From positions 126,916 through 190,915 of the forward strand of contig NZ_KI912486.1 in NCBI RefSeq assembly GCF_000518725.1: a DNA stretch of 64,000 bases. The letters are read 5' to 3'. The notes under the pieces are model-generated. The model had not been told where the DNA came from. It searched no databases and was given only the letters and a program-made list of their open reading frames with translations. Made by a program: the position numbers and the translations under genes. Numbering within the stretch: position 1 is the stretch's first letter; each line of letters starts with the position of its first letter. Origin of the DNA: Mesoplasma seiffertii ATCC 49495 (GTDB lineage: Bacteria > Bacillota_I > Bacilli_A > Mycoplasmatales > Mycoplasmataceae). Shown here piece after piece: positions 9,913 through 22,650 of the stretch.

Positions 9913-11922
9913 TTAGTCCATTAATCCTGCATTGTAAAGTTTTTGGAAATGTCCTGGTTTATTTTTCAATTCATCAAATGTTCCTGTTTGAACGATTCCG
10001 GCTCCATCAGCTCCTAGAACAATAATTTCATCGGCATTACGGATTGTTGATAAACGGTGGGCAATAGAAATAGTTGTACGATCAACCATTAATAATTCAA
10101 GTTTCTCTTGAATTTCTTTTTCCACAATATTGTCTAAAGCAGATGTCGCTTCATCTAAGATTAGCACCTGAGGATCTTTTAAAAACATTCTCGCAATAAT
10201 CATACGTTGTTTTTGACCTCCAGATAACATAAATCCTCGTTCACCTAAAACAGTGTCATAACCGTCTGGTCAAGTCATAATTAAATCATGCAATTCAGCT
10301 TTTTTACATGCTTCAATTACTTGTTCATTTGTAGCATCAAAACGTCCATAACGTACATTTTCATAAACATCACCAAATAAAATTTGAGGATCTTGTTCAA
10401 CATAACCTACATTATATAAATAACTTGATAAATTAATATCTTTTAAATTACTTTTACCATTAACAATAATTTCACCCTCAGTTGGGTCATAAAATCTTAA
10501 CAGTAATCGTGAAATAGTTGATTTACCAGATCCAGTTTCTCCAACAAAGGCATATGAACGCCCCTTTTTAAAAGTGAAGTCAAACTTAGGTAAAATAGTT
10601 TTTGAAGGTTTTTCAGGATAAGCAAAACTCACACCCTTAAACTCAATATCTCCTTCAATTGAGTCAACAATTTCTCCATCGAAATAATGAGGATTTAAAA
10701 TTGAAGTTGAACTAATTGTTGAATCAATTCTTTGTGAAGCAACTGATGCTTGAGCAATTCCAACAGCTGACATTACAACTTGAAATAATGGTCCTACCAT
10801 GATTCCTTGTGCTAGTGTAAATGAAGCAAATGTTCCCATAAAAAAGCTCATAGCTGCTCCAGAATGAATAGCATCAGCATTTCCATATCTCAACATTGCA
10901 ACTCCAATAGAAACAAATTGAATGAAGCTAATTCCTGAAAACAAAATTGTTACCATTAACGCTTGAACTTTTGCTAATTTTGTTGCTTCTGCATAATAAT
11001 CTTTATGTAAATTTTTAAAACGTTGTGTTTCATAGTTTTCTGTTCCTGTTGCTTTAACTAAACGAACAGTTGAAATTCTATCTGTCACATTTCCATTAAT
11101 ATCTGTAACGATTTCACGAACATTACTAATTCGTTTTTTAGTAAATCGAAATGAAATTGTCATCGCTACTAAAATGATAAAGAACATTCCTAAAACACAT
11201 GCTGCTAACACTGCTTCAAAAACAAACATCATTACTGATGCTCCAATAATTGTTAAAACAGCGCTTAACAAAGTCACTGGGACTTGAGCTGATTGATCTC
11301 CAACTATTTGAGTATCTGATATTACTTTAGTGATAATCTCTCCAATTTTTTTATCAGAATAATATGAAATATCTTGTCTAACTAACGCTTCTAATGCTTT
11401 ATTACGCAAATCAATTTCAATTCTTTTTGAAAGCAATACAGAAACAAATTGTGATAAAAATGAAACTACCGCATTTCCAATAACGATTCCTAAAGCTATT
11501 GAAAGTGTCGCTTGTCAACTTAGTCCCCAAAAAGCAGGGTCGCGAGTGTATTCTTTGGCACCTGGTAATTTTGCCACTTCCTGCGCAATTTTATCAGAAA
11601 TGTCCATTGTCATTTGACGAGTTAATAATGGAATTGCCACTGAGGCAATTACTGAAATAATAGTTAAGACAACAATAATTGTTGCTAATCTTCATTCAGA
11701 TTTGAAATATCTCCCAATCATAATGAAAAAAGTTCCTTGAGCCTTTGATCATTGAATATCTTTTTCAACCAGTACAGCTACTGCTGCATCATGTTCTTCT
11801 TGGGTAATTTGCTCATTATGCAAACGTGCATCTAAAATTTTTACTTCCTTTTGAAACTCTTCATTACGAATTTGACGCTTCTCAGAATTTACTGTATGTT
11901 TTTTCTTCATATTCTTACTCAT
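9913..11922 (-). CDS. ABC exporter half-transporter with N-terminal extension, copy G
   Basis: 669 residues, about 60 longer than its three sisters. The extra N-terminal part (roughly residues 1-60) is charged and helical and precedes the first membrane segment. The ATPase shows [34 protein letters not shown] and AHRLST. Start chosen at the first in-frame ATG (11922); the ribosome-binding site is weak (AAAAGAA), and ATG at 11910 is an alternative. Reads as a single gene only with TGA as Trp. Separate promoter and terminator from copy F. Substrate unknown. Confidence 0.88.
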
Positions 11923-12086
11923 TTCTTTTAAAATAAACTCCCATATAGTTTATAAGTTTAATTTTACAACATTTAAGACCAAGGAATATCATATTTTGAA
12001 TATTTTAAAAAATGTAGAGTTTTTTATTGGTTTTAAAACACAATGCTATTTTTCATAAACTTTGTAAAATTTAAAAAGAGGTATCT

Positions 12087-12923
12087 ATGAAGCCAAAATT
12101 AAAAGAAGAAGTCACTCAAATTTTGAGAAAAAAGGTTAAAACTAAAATCTTATTGATTGTTTTATGTTTTTTAGTTGTTTTACTATTTTTTATTAGCAGT
12201 TTGGTTTACTTAATATTTGCTAGTGCATCTTTCTTTGATACTAAAGGGAATAATTTAGTGATTTTATTTTTTATAATTATTTCTTTTGTTGGAATCACTA
12301 TTTGAGCATATTGATTCTTAGTAAATAAAAAGAAGTTTCTTTGTTCATTGAGCAAAAACGATACATTTGAACTTTACGAAAAGTTTTTTGCAGATAATAA
12401 TTTTAAATTTAAGTACCGCGGTGTGTTTCATGATCTGGATGGTGGGGGAAGTTATTTAAAAATTCAAGCTAACAATTTTCATATGACTTTTGCTGCTTAT
12501 GAAAATCAACGAACTTCTTTAGTTTCTTTAGATAAATTTTATGTTACCAAATATATAGCTAGAGCTTATAGCCCAAGAATTCAACCACCAAAAAAAATTT
12601 TTCTTAATCCTGTTACATGAAAGTTACTAGAAGATTCTGATTATAAAAATAAGTTGAGCTCTGATGAGTTAGTTTTTACTAATAAACTAAGTAGTTTACC
12701 AATAGAAGCTTATAAAAATAAGGCTATTAAAATTAAATTTGGCGAAATTCGCTTATCTTGAGAAAAAATTAATCGTGAACAATCATTTTCTGACCTTCGT
12801 ACTTTGAAATTTAGTTATCACACAATTTCCAAAGCAGCAGAGTTAATTTTAGAAAAACTTGAATTTGAGGTAAGTGAAATCCAACAAGCTATTGATATTT
12901 TTAATCATCTTATAAATGAATAA
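12087..12923 (+). CDS. Hypothetical membrane protein with cytoplasmic C-terminal domain
   Basis: 278 residues. Two hydrophobic stretches near residues 19-46 and 57-80, then a soluble domain of about 190 residues with no motif I recognise (FHDLDGGGSYLKIQANNF is its most glycine-rich part). AAAGAGGT precedes the ATG. It is divergently oriented from exporter copy G, opposite to most genes on this arm. Its own terminator follows. Function unknown. Confidence 0.75.
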
Positions 12924-12958
12924 CTAATCAAAATTATATTAGTTAAATGAAATTACAT

Positions 12959-12984
12959 AAAAACCGCTTTTTTTGCGGTTTTTT
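12959..12984 (+). terminator. Rho-independent terminator
   Basis: AAACCGC (12961-12967) pairs with GCGGTTT (12975-12981) and is followed by T residues. Ends the membrane protein gene. Confidence 0.85.
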
Positions 12985-13166
12985 AGGCATTTTTAATAAT
13001 ATTCTCATAATTAATTAGAATTCATTAAACCAAGTTATAATAACCAAGTGATGAGAAATATAGAGTTAACCTATTGAGTGTCTTAAAAAGAAACTATAAA
13101 GTTACAGCTTTTGAAACAATTCTTTGTTAAAGCAAATACTTTTGATCACTAAGAAAAGAGATTTAT
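12985..13166. promoter_or_regulatory. Promoter region of the NTF2-like gene
   Basis: AT-rich spacer with TATAAT at 13037-13042 as a possible -10 element; the matching -35 is unclear. No gene seen. Confidence 0.3.
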
Positions 13167-13616
13167 ATGGGAAAACAAGAAATATTAGACAGTTTTTATA
13201 CAGCTTTTAAAAACGGAGATTCTGAAAAAATGAATAGTTTGTATTCAAAAAAAGTAACTTTCAATGATGCCATTTTTGAAAACTTAAATTATAAACAAGT
13301 CACAAACATGTGAACATCACTACTAGCAACTAAAGAACAATCACAATTTGTAGTAGATTTTGAAATTAAAAATCTTAATGAAGAAATCTTTGTAGTATGA
13401 ACTGCAACATATTTATTTGGACCTAAAAGGCGCAAAGTTGTTAATGTAGTTGAATCACGAATGACCATTCAGGATGAAAAAATTATTGTTCATACTGACA
13501 GCTTTGACTTTTATAATTGAGCAAAGCAAGCCATTGGTGGACCAGCAATAATTTTTGGTAAACAAAAATGATTTCAAAAAAAAGTTGCAGCCAAAGCAAT
13601 GAATAAATTAAAGTAA
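13167..13616 (+). CDS. NTF2-like / SnoaL-fold small protein
   Basis: 149 residues. The start (ILDSFYTAFKNGDSEKMNSLYS) and the alternating strand pattern that follows (VVDFEIKNL, VVWTATYLF, ESRMTIQDEKIIVHTDSFDFY) match the cone-shaped NTF2-like fold, quoted here only in part. Three TGA codons encode Trp. These proteins bind small ligands or act as isomerase-like enzymes; no catalytic residues can be assigned. AAAAGAG precedes the ATG. Convergent with gyrA and sharing a two-way terminator. Confidence 0.6.
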
Positions 13617-13617
13617 T

Positions 13618-13646
13618 AAAAAAGTCACTTTACTTGTGACTTTTTT
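13618..13646. terminator. Bidirectional terminator between NTF2-like gene and gyrA
   Basis: AAAAAAGTCAC pairs with GTGACTTTTTT around a seven-base loop, giving a U run in both directions. Confidence 0.85.
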
Positions 13647-13670
13647 ATTACTTATTATGCTTTTAAAATT

Positions 13671-16151
13671 TTAATCTTCTTCAAATTCTTGATTCTCTTC
13701 TCCGTTTTTACGGTATTGTAAAGTCACGGCCTTAATCTCGTTTGTTCCTGATAGTCTAATTCCTCGAACTCCGGCTGCAGAACGTCCTAATGTTGGAATA
13801 TCTGCAACTTTTGATTTAATCAAGTTACCATCGCTTGAAATAATTAAAATTAAGTCTGTTTCTCGAGCAGCAATAATCGCTTTAAAATCTCCGGTTTTTT
13901 CATTCAGATTCATAACTTTAATCCCTTTACCATTTCGTCCAGAAATACGGTACTCTGATAAGGCAGTTTTCTTAAAGTTTCCTTTTGAAGAAATTGTTGT
14001 AATGTTCTCAATTCCAAATGAAGAAACTGCTCCAACAACAATGTCATCTGTATCAAGTTTGATTCCTTTAACTCCTGATGCCGTTCTTGATAATGGACGA
14101 ACGATATCTTCATTAATGCGAATTACTTTTCCTGATTTATTGGCAATAAAGACTGTATCTTCACCAGTTGTTGGCATTACTGTTACTAGTTGATCATCTT
14201 CTTTTAAAGTAATGGCAATTTTTCCATTTTGATTAATACTATCAAATAATGAAATATCGGTACGTTTAATCATTCCGTTTTGAGTAATAAATGTTAGATA
14301 TTTAAACTTCTCTTTAGTATTTCTTAATGGCAGAATTGCTGTAATTTTATCCTCATTTGTTAATCCATTTAAGAAGTTAACAATTGGTAATCCTCTAGCT
14401 GTTCTTGAATATTGACGAATGTTATAAGCTTTTGTTCTAAATACTTTTCCTGAATTCGTAAAGAATAAAATTCAATCACGCATTTTTCCCATTGTTGCAA
14501 TTGCAATTGGGTCATCATTAGCTGAATTGACACTTACTCCACGACCACCACGTTTTTGAATTCTGAATTCTTCAGCATCAACACGACGAATATAACCCTC
14601 TTCAGATAGTAAAATCATTGTTTTTTCATCAGGAATCAATTCTTCATCTTGAATATTCATAACAGATTCACTAATGGTTTCTGTTCGACGGTTATCCCCA
14701 AATTTAAGGGCAATATCTGATAATTGTTCTTTAAGAACACGATTTTGTTCTTCAGTATCAGCAATTAAGAAGTTTAAGTATGTAATTCTTTCTTGAATGG
14801 CTGCCATCTCTTCAGCAATTTTTTCACGCTCTAAACCAACTAAACGTTGTAAACGCATATCCAAAATTGCTTTATTTTGTTCATCATCAAAACCAAAAGT
14901 TGCAGTCAACTGTTCTTTTGCCTGATCTGAAGTTTTGGCGCTTCGAATAATTGCAACAACTTGATCGATATTACTTAAAGCTTTATGTAATGCTTCTAAA
15001 ATATGATGGCGTTTATCCAATTTATTTTTTTCAAAAATACTACGTTTAATAATAATTGCAATTTGAAATTCAACATAGTTTTTAATAATTGTTTTTAAGT
15101 CTAACAATAGGGGAATATTGTTATGCAACGATAACAAGTTAATAGAATAACTTGACTGTAGGTTTGTATATTTATATAGTTTTGAAAGTACAACGTCTGG
15201 ATTAGCATCGCGTTTTAAGTCAACGACAATACGAATTCCTTCGTAGTTAGATTCATCTCTTAAATCTGCAATTCCGTCAATTGCCTTATCTTTAACTAGT
15301 TCAGCAATACGTTCAATAACCTTTGCCTTATTAGTTTGATATGGAATTTCTGTAATGATTAAGCGAGAATGACGATCGTTTTCCTCAATATCAATTTTTG
15401 CACGAATAATAACTCCACCACGACCAGTTTTGTATCCTTCACGCATTCTTGCTCCGTTTGTCATTAAAGCCCCAGTTGGAAAATCTGGACCTTTAATATG
15501 TTTATCTAAGATTTCATCAATAGTAATCTCATTATTATCAATGTATGCTGAAATTGCACTAACTACTTCTCTTAAATTATGTGGTGGAATTGATGTTGCC
15601 ATCCCCACGGCAATCCCCATTGCTCCATTAGCTAATAAATTGGGGAAATAACCTGTTAAATAAGCAGGTTCTCTTTCTGATGCATCATAGTTATCGACAA
15701 AAGGCACAGTATCCATATCAATATCTTTAATAATAAAATTAGAGATTTTTGATAATCTTGCTTCTGTATAACGCATGGCCGCAGCTCCATCACCATCGAT
15801 TGATCCAAAGTTTCCGTGACCATCAACTAAAGGATAACGATAAGAAAAGTCTTGCGCCATTCTTACCATTGATTCATAAACAGCACTATCACCATGAGGG
15901 TGATACTTACCAATTACTTCCCCAACAATACGGGCAGATTTCTTATGCGGTTTTTCAGCAGTAATCCCTAAATCGTTCATTGCATAAATAATACGACGGT
16001 GAACTGGTTTTAAACCATCTTTTAAATCTGGTAAAGCACGTGAAACAATAACACTCATTGCATATTCCAAAAAGTCTTTTCTAACTTCTGCTGAAATATC
16101 CATGGGTTTAATCGTACCGTGATTATGTTCTATTTTATTTTCGTTACTCAT
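13671..16151 (-). CDS. gyrA: DNA gyrase subunit A
   Basis: 826 residues, normal for the family. Catalytic tyrosine sits in [14 protein letters not shown]. The GyrA-box QKRGGRG marks it as gyrase A, not topoisomerase IV ParC, and enables DNA wrapping by the C-terminal beta-pinwheel (about residues 500-810). Breaks and rejoins DNA in the A2B2 gyrase that adds negative supercoils. Stop is TAA at 13671. The ribosome-binding site is weak (TAGGTG). It follows a nucleoside deoxyribosyltransferase gene and gyrB on the same strand, an operon interrupted by a metabolic gene. Confidence 0.97.
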
Positions 16152-16190
16152 TTTTACACCTACATTCTATTGATAAGCAACAACTAAAAA

Positions 16191-16766
16191 CTATTTTTTA
16201 AAACCGTGGTAAATTGAATCCTCAGCATATAAGTCTTTAATGTCAAAACGTTCTCTATAATTTTTTGTATCACCAGTTTCGATAGCTTTAATAGCTTCTC
16301 TAGCAGTTTTATGTGAGTCACAAACGATTAATTGAGGAACTTCTCCTTGATTTAAAGCATCATAATAAAATGCTCCAGTAATCATTTCATTGATTCCTAA
16401 ACCTGGAATTTCACCACGTAAAATCCCTTGTTTAAATCTAAAATCAGAAATAATTGGGAATAAGTATTTTTGCTTATTTGCAATTGCTTGTTGAACAACT
16501 AATCCAAATTCCATATGCGTTCCTGAATCTCAACCATCAATTTCCAAAATTACATAGTCAGCATCAGTTAACCCTTCAAAATCCATTTCAAAAATTGCTT
16601 TATTTGTTGGTCTTTCAGTTTGGTTAGTGTCAAAATCCACTGGATTTCCAATTCAGAAATCAGGGAACATTTCTTTTAGAGCAGCTCCCTCAGCTTTTCG
16701 AGCATCTCATTGAGCTTCAGTAAACATACTTCCGGCATTATAAATTACTTTTTGATTATTTCTCAT
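16191..16766 (-). CDS. Nucleoside 2-deoxyribosyltransferase
   Basis: 191 residues. IYNAGSMFTEAQ near the N-terminus and ADYVILEIDGWDSGTHMEFG near residue 75-95 match the nucleoside deoxyribosyltransferase family; Glu in HMEFG is the expected nucleophile that forms the deoxyribosyl-enzyme intermediate. It would exchange bases between deoxynucleosides in purine/pyrimidine salvage, useful in an organism that cannot make nucleotides from scratch. AAAAGGA precedes the ATG. It starts 25 bases after gyrB and lies 39 bases before gyrA, so it is co-transcribed with gyrase. Confidence 0.85.
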
Positions 16767-16791
16767 AATTTTATTCCTTTTCTTTTTGACT

Positions 16792-18696
<1,905 letters not shown>

Positions 18697-18860
18697 ATTA
18701 TTCACCTTTTTTTCCTAAATAACTATTATAATTATATCTTATTTTCAATTTAAAAGGGCATTTTAAATGTTTTTGGTCTGCCCTAATAAAGTATGTGCTT
18801 TGGAGATGAAAAGGTCATAAAAAGCAAATTTTATGCCAAATATGTGATTTTAATGTTTTT
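18697..18860 (-). promoter_or_regulatory. gyrB upstream region
   Basis: On the minus strand a TATAATTATAAT doublet lies about 30 bases upstream of the gyrB ATG and gives a plausible -10; a TTTTAA or TTGAAA may serve as -35. No gene here. Confidence 0.45.
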
Positions 18861-18886
18861 AGAAAAAAATAAGAGCGAACTCTTAC
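18861..18886 (-). terminator. Rho-independent terminator after RpiR gene
   Basis: On the minus strand TAAGAG-TTCG-CTCTTA with a stable UUCG tetraloop is followed by a run of seven T. It starts directly at the RpiR stop codon. Confidence 0.9.
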
Positions 18887-19639
18887 TTAAGATTTAAAAA
18901 ATATCTCCATTGCTGCAAAAATATAGTCCAAAATAATTTTTCAGTATAGTAAGTTACTTGAAAGCAATGAAGATGATGCTGTAATAATAAAATTGGCCTC
19001 TTGAAAATTTCGGATTTGTTTAGACGAAGCAAATACTGCTGTTTGCGCATTCTTGGTTTTTTTGGCAACTTCAAAAAACTTTTCTAGATGTTTATTGTCA
19101 GCTCCAGAAATAAAGAATACAACTAAATCATTATTATTAATTTTATATGCACTGCTATCATCAGTTAAAAAGCTTGGATTATAAATGCGTGTATTTTCTT
19201 GGTATTTAACAATTAAACTATGAAAAAACTGGGCTTCATTTCAGCAATTATAAGCAGAGACAATATGAACAGTTTGAGCAGTCTTAATATTTTTTGCTAT
19301 TGTTTCAATATCGCCCATAACTTTATCTAAATCTGCAATTGTATTTTTTAGTAATTCATTAAGTGATGATAAATCATGAACTTCAGAAACATATGAAGGT
19401 TTAACATTTTCACATTCCACTTGTAAACGTAAAATTACTTCATTATAACCTTTGCAATCGACTTTTTTAGCAAATTTTGTCAGAGTTGCCTGACTTATAA
19501 ATAGCTTTGATGCCATTTCTTTAGAAGATAAGAACTTTTTTTGTAAGAAGTTTTCAAAAAGTTGAACTGCAATATTTTTATTTAATGATTCTTTAGTTTC
19601 ATCTTTAATAACAACTATTTTATTAATTATTGAGTTCAT
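18887..19639 (-). CDS. RpiR-like regulator (HTH plus weak SIS domain)
   Basis: 250 residues with a TGA-coded Trp. The N-terminal part carries an RpiR-type helix-turn-helix: SSKEMASKLFISQATLTKFA, then KKVDCKGYNEVILRL. The C-terminal half has SIS-like strands (TVHIVSAYNCWNEAQFF, DLVVFFISGADNKHLEKFF) but few conserved sugar-phosphate residues. It is divergent from the alanyl-tRNA editing gene, sharing a 108-base intergenic region, so either gene could be its target. Effector unknown. Confidence 0.75.
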
Positions 19640-19747
19640 ACAAAACTTCTCCTTTATATAAAAATTATACTTAATGTTTTTAGAAAAAAAGTGTTTTAAG
19701 TAAATAAATGTTATTATTAAAAAAATAGAAATGAGAGTTATATTTAT
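19640..19747. promoter_or_regulatory. Divergent promoter region
   Basis: 108 AT-rich bases between the RpiR-like gene and the editing-protein gene. A TTTAGAAAAAAAG block repeats partly the sequence around the terminator at 18861, probably by composition. No secure promoter elements. Confidence 0.3.
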
Positions 19748-21115
19748 ATGGAAAATTTTAAAAATTATGCAAAATCTTTAAATATTGAAAAAACCAAGTT
19801 TGTTGGTCATGAAGTGTCAGAAGCAGACGCTCAGATCTTAAAGATATTTACCGAAAATCATGAAGAAACTAATTCTTTAAAAGGTCTTGGATTTGTTATT
19901 TTTAATCAAACCCCATTTTATGCAATGGGTGGTGGTCAAGATAGCGATAAAGGAACTTTATCATTTAATGGAGTTGAATTTGAATTAGAAGATGTTCGTA
20001 AAGATTTAATTTATGGATACTACATTCACCAAATTAATACCGGAGATCAAGAACTAAAAGTCGGTGACCGTTTATTTTTAAAAATTGATCAAACATATCG
20101 TGATCGCTCATCAATTAACCATTCAGCTATGCATACAACATGACAAACAACTTTAAATGAAGCCGGTCATTACATTGAAGAGTTGGGAAGCAAATTAAAC
20201 GATGAAAAGTATCAAGTTCAATTTGTTGTTGATGAAGCAATTACGGAAGAACTAATTTTAAAAGTTGTTAATAAAATTAATAATGAAATAATCCCTCAAG
20301 ATATTAAAGTAAATATTTTTGAAGTTACCCAACAAGAAGCAATTGAAAAAGATTATTTATTTGAATTTACTAAACTTGTTGGTGACGAAATGGTGCGTAT
20401 GGTTGAATTCCCGGGAATTGTTATTGAACCATGTAGTGGAACTCATGCTAAAAGCACTAAAGAATTATCACAAGTTTGGTTTTTAGTTTATGATAAAAAC
20501 TCTAAGCGTATTTTATTAGAACTAACTACTAATGCTGAATATGCAACTAAATTCTTTAATGAAAAGTTAATTGACCGTTTTGAAGAAATTAAAGCTTTTA
20601 TTAAAAAGGGTTATGACAATGGATTAACTTATGATTTTTCTGAAATAACAAATCGTTGTGAAGAATTAGTTAAAATTTGAAATCCTTTATCAGTCAAAGA
20701 AATAAATTTATTACATAACAACGTTACACTAATTGTTAATAAATATTTAAAAGAACGTGAAACAGAAATGATTAAAAATTTTGCTTCTCAAGTATTGCCT
20801 TTTGAAATTATCAATAATAAATTTAAGCTAATTACTTTGACTGACGAAATGTATACTAACAAAGTTTTAATGGCTAAAGCATCACAAGAAGCTAATGAAG
20901 ATGCTGAACACATTATCATTTTAGCGAATAAACATCAAACAGGTGCTAACGTAGTTATTATTCGTAATAAGAACTTAGATATCGATCTTAAAGAATTTAA
21001 TGCAAATGTAATCATTCCTCAAACTACTTTTAAAGGTGGCGGGACTAACTCAATGATTCAGCTTGTTTCTCAAAACTCTGAAGATATTGAAATTCTTAAA
21101 AATCTTTTAAAATAA
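19748..21115 (+). CDS. Stand-alone alanyl-tRNA editing protein (AlaX-L type with DHHA1 domain)
   Basis: 455 residues. It resembles the editing and C-terminal halves of alanyl-tRNA synthetase without the catalytic core. Zinc ligands of the editing site are visible as HSAMH (HxxxH) near residue 121 and CSGTH near 236. The C-terminal FKGGGTNSMIQL fits the DHHA1 glycine-rich motif. It should hydrolyse Ser- or Gly-mischarged tRNA-Ala. The start is the ATG at 19748; the ribosome-binding site (GAGAG) is weak. It lies on the plus strand against the general orientation of this arm and ends in a two-way terminator. Confidence 0.8.
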
Positions 21116-21143
21116 AAATGTGCCTAATTGGGCACATTTTTTA
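21115..21143. terminator. Bidirectional terminator
   Basis: AAAATGTGCC (21115-21124) pairs with GGCACATTTT (21131-21140), ending the editing-protein gene and the convergent MATE gene. Confidence 0.88.
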
Positions 21144-22589
21144 AATAGTTTTAGCATATTTAAATCATTTACGCTTAAATCATCTAATCGCATAAATAAT
21201 CGATCTTGAAATTGGATCCAACGAAATCACTAAATAAATTAAAATCAAACCAACTCCCGGTGTTCCAATAAAAGTTAAGGTAATAATTCATGGTAATGCA
21301 ACCATTCCAATAATCATTGTGAAAATTGAAATCATTAACGGAACTCAAAGATCTCCAACTGACCATAATGCTCGTAACAGGGTCATGTTTACTGTATCGA
21401 ATAAGCATTTAATGAAAATAATTGCATATAAGTAAAATCCATAATTTACAATTAAGTTCTTTGGAGTGTTATATGCCAATAGCAGCGGATATATTAAACT
21501 AAAAATGAATAACGATAAAATCAATTGAGCATAAATCGCGACTTTTCAGCAATCTACTCCTGCTCTAAAAGCTCCATTCAAATCACCCTCTCCAATTTTT
21601 TTGGCAACTAAAATTGAAGTAACCGTCGCCACTGCTTGTAAAAATGTTGTTGAATACTGAATTATTGCATTAATACTTCGATGCAAATTTAAGAGATTAT
21701 CAATTGTTTGTTGATCTTCACTTAAGTGCCCAATGGCACCATTCATTGCAAAGTTGCAGACATTTCATAAGCCTATTTCTAAAGTTATTGGTAATCCGAT
21801 TTTGATTGTTTCAAAAGCAAACTTGCTGTTTATCAGTGTTTTAAAAGTAGCCCCACGATAATCAATATACTTAAAGTTAATCACAATCATGTAAACCATT
21901 TGGACAAGCCCTGCAATTGGCATTGCAAATGCGGCTAAGACGGGATCTATCTTTAAAATATACAGAACCATACAAACAACAAAGACATCAACTATATTTG
22001 AAATAATTGCTCCAATTGCAACATGTCGTTGCTTTTTGAGAATTTGTAATCCCGCAATATATACTTGTGCAATTGACAAAATAAATAAATTTAAAACAAT
22101 AATTCTAAAGTACAAACTCGTAAATTGAAGGTTTGTATCATATTGATGAGTTGAGCCCAAAATACTTTCGTTTCCAGCACCTAAAAAAACTAATAAGCTA
22201 TTGGCAAAAATTTGCATTAACAAAATAACAAACAAAGAAATAATTACATTAACTACTACTCCAGTTGTAATTACTTTTGATAATTCTTTTTGTCTTCCTT
22301 GCCCGTATAAATTTCCTCCAACAACAAGAGTACCTGAAGCAATTAACGATGGAATAAACTGTATCGTTGTAAATAATAATGTAGCTCTATTAATCGACGC
22401 TAGATACAGTCTTTCATCGTATCAACTAAACAGCAGGACATTAATTTGAGCTATAATTGCGGCAAAAAATAATTGCAAAAAAATATGTCCGGTTAGGGCT
22501 AAAATTTCTTTTCAATTATTTGGATAAAAGCGATTTTTTCGAATAAAGTTAAGATTATTTTGTGTATTGGTTTCAATGTTAGTAGTCAT
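21141..22589 (-). CDS. MATE-family efflux transporter
   Basis: 482 residues with about twelve hydrophobic segments in two repeats, several TGA-coded Trp. LVVGGNLYGQGRQKELSKVI in the first half and SILVAKKIGEGDLNGAFRAG in the second are the matching MATE repeat motifs. Likely Na+ or H+ driven export of cationic compounds. Start at MTTNIETN, with AAAGGA upstream. Stop overlaps the terminator stem. The P-type ATPase homologue upstream has its own terminator, so this is probably transcribed alone. Confidence 0.85.
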
Positions 22590-22624
22590 AAAAATTCCTT
22601 TAAAAATATAATACCTTTTTTGCA

Positions 22625-22648
22625 ATAAAAAAGGGACACAAGGCCCCG
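22625..22648 (-). terminator. Rho-independent terminator after P-type ATPase homologue
   Basis: On the minus strand GGGGC pairs with GTCCC around a five-base loop, followed by TTTTTT. Confidence 0.7.
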
Positions 22649-22650
22649 TT

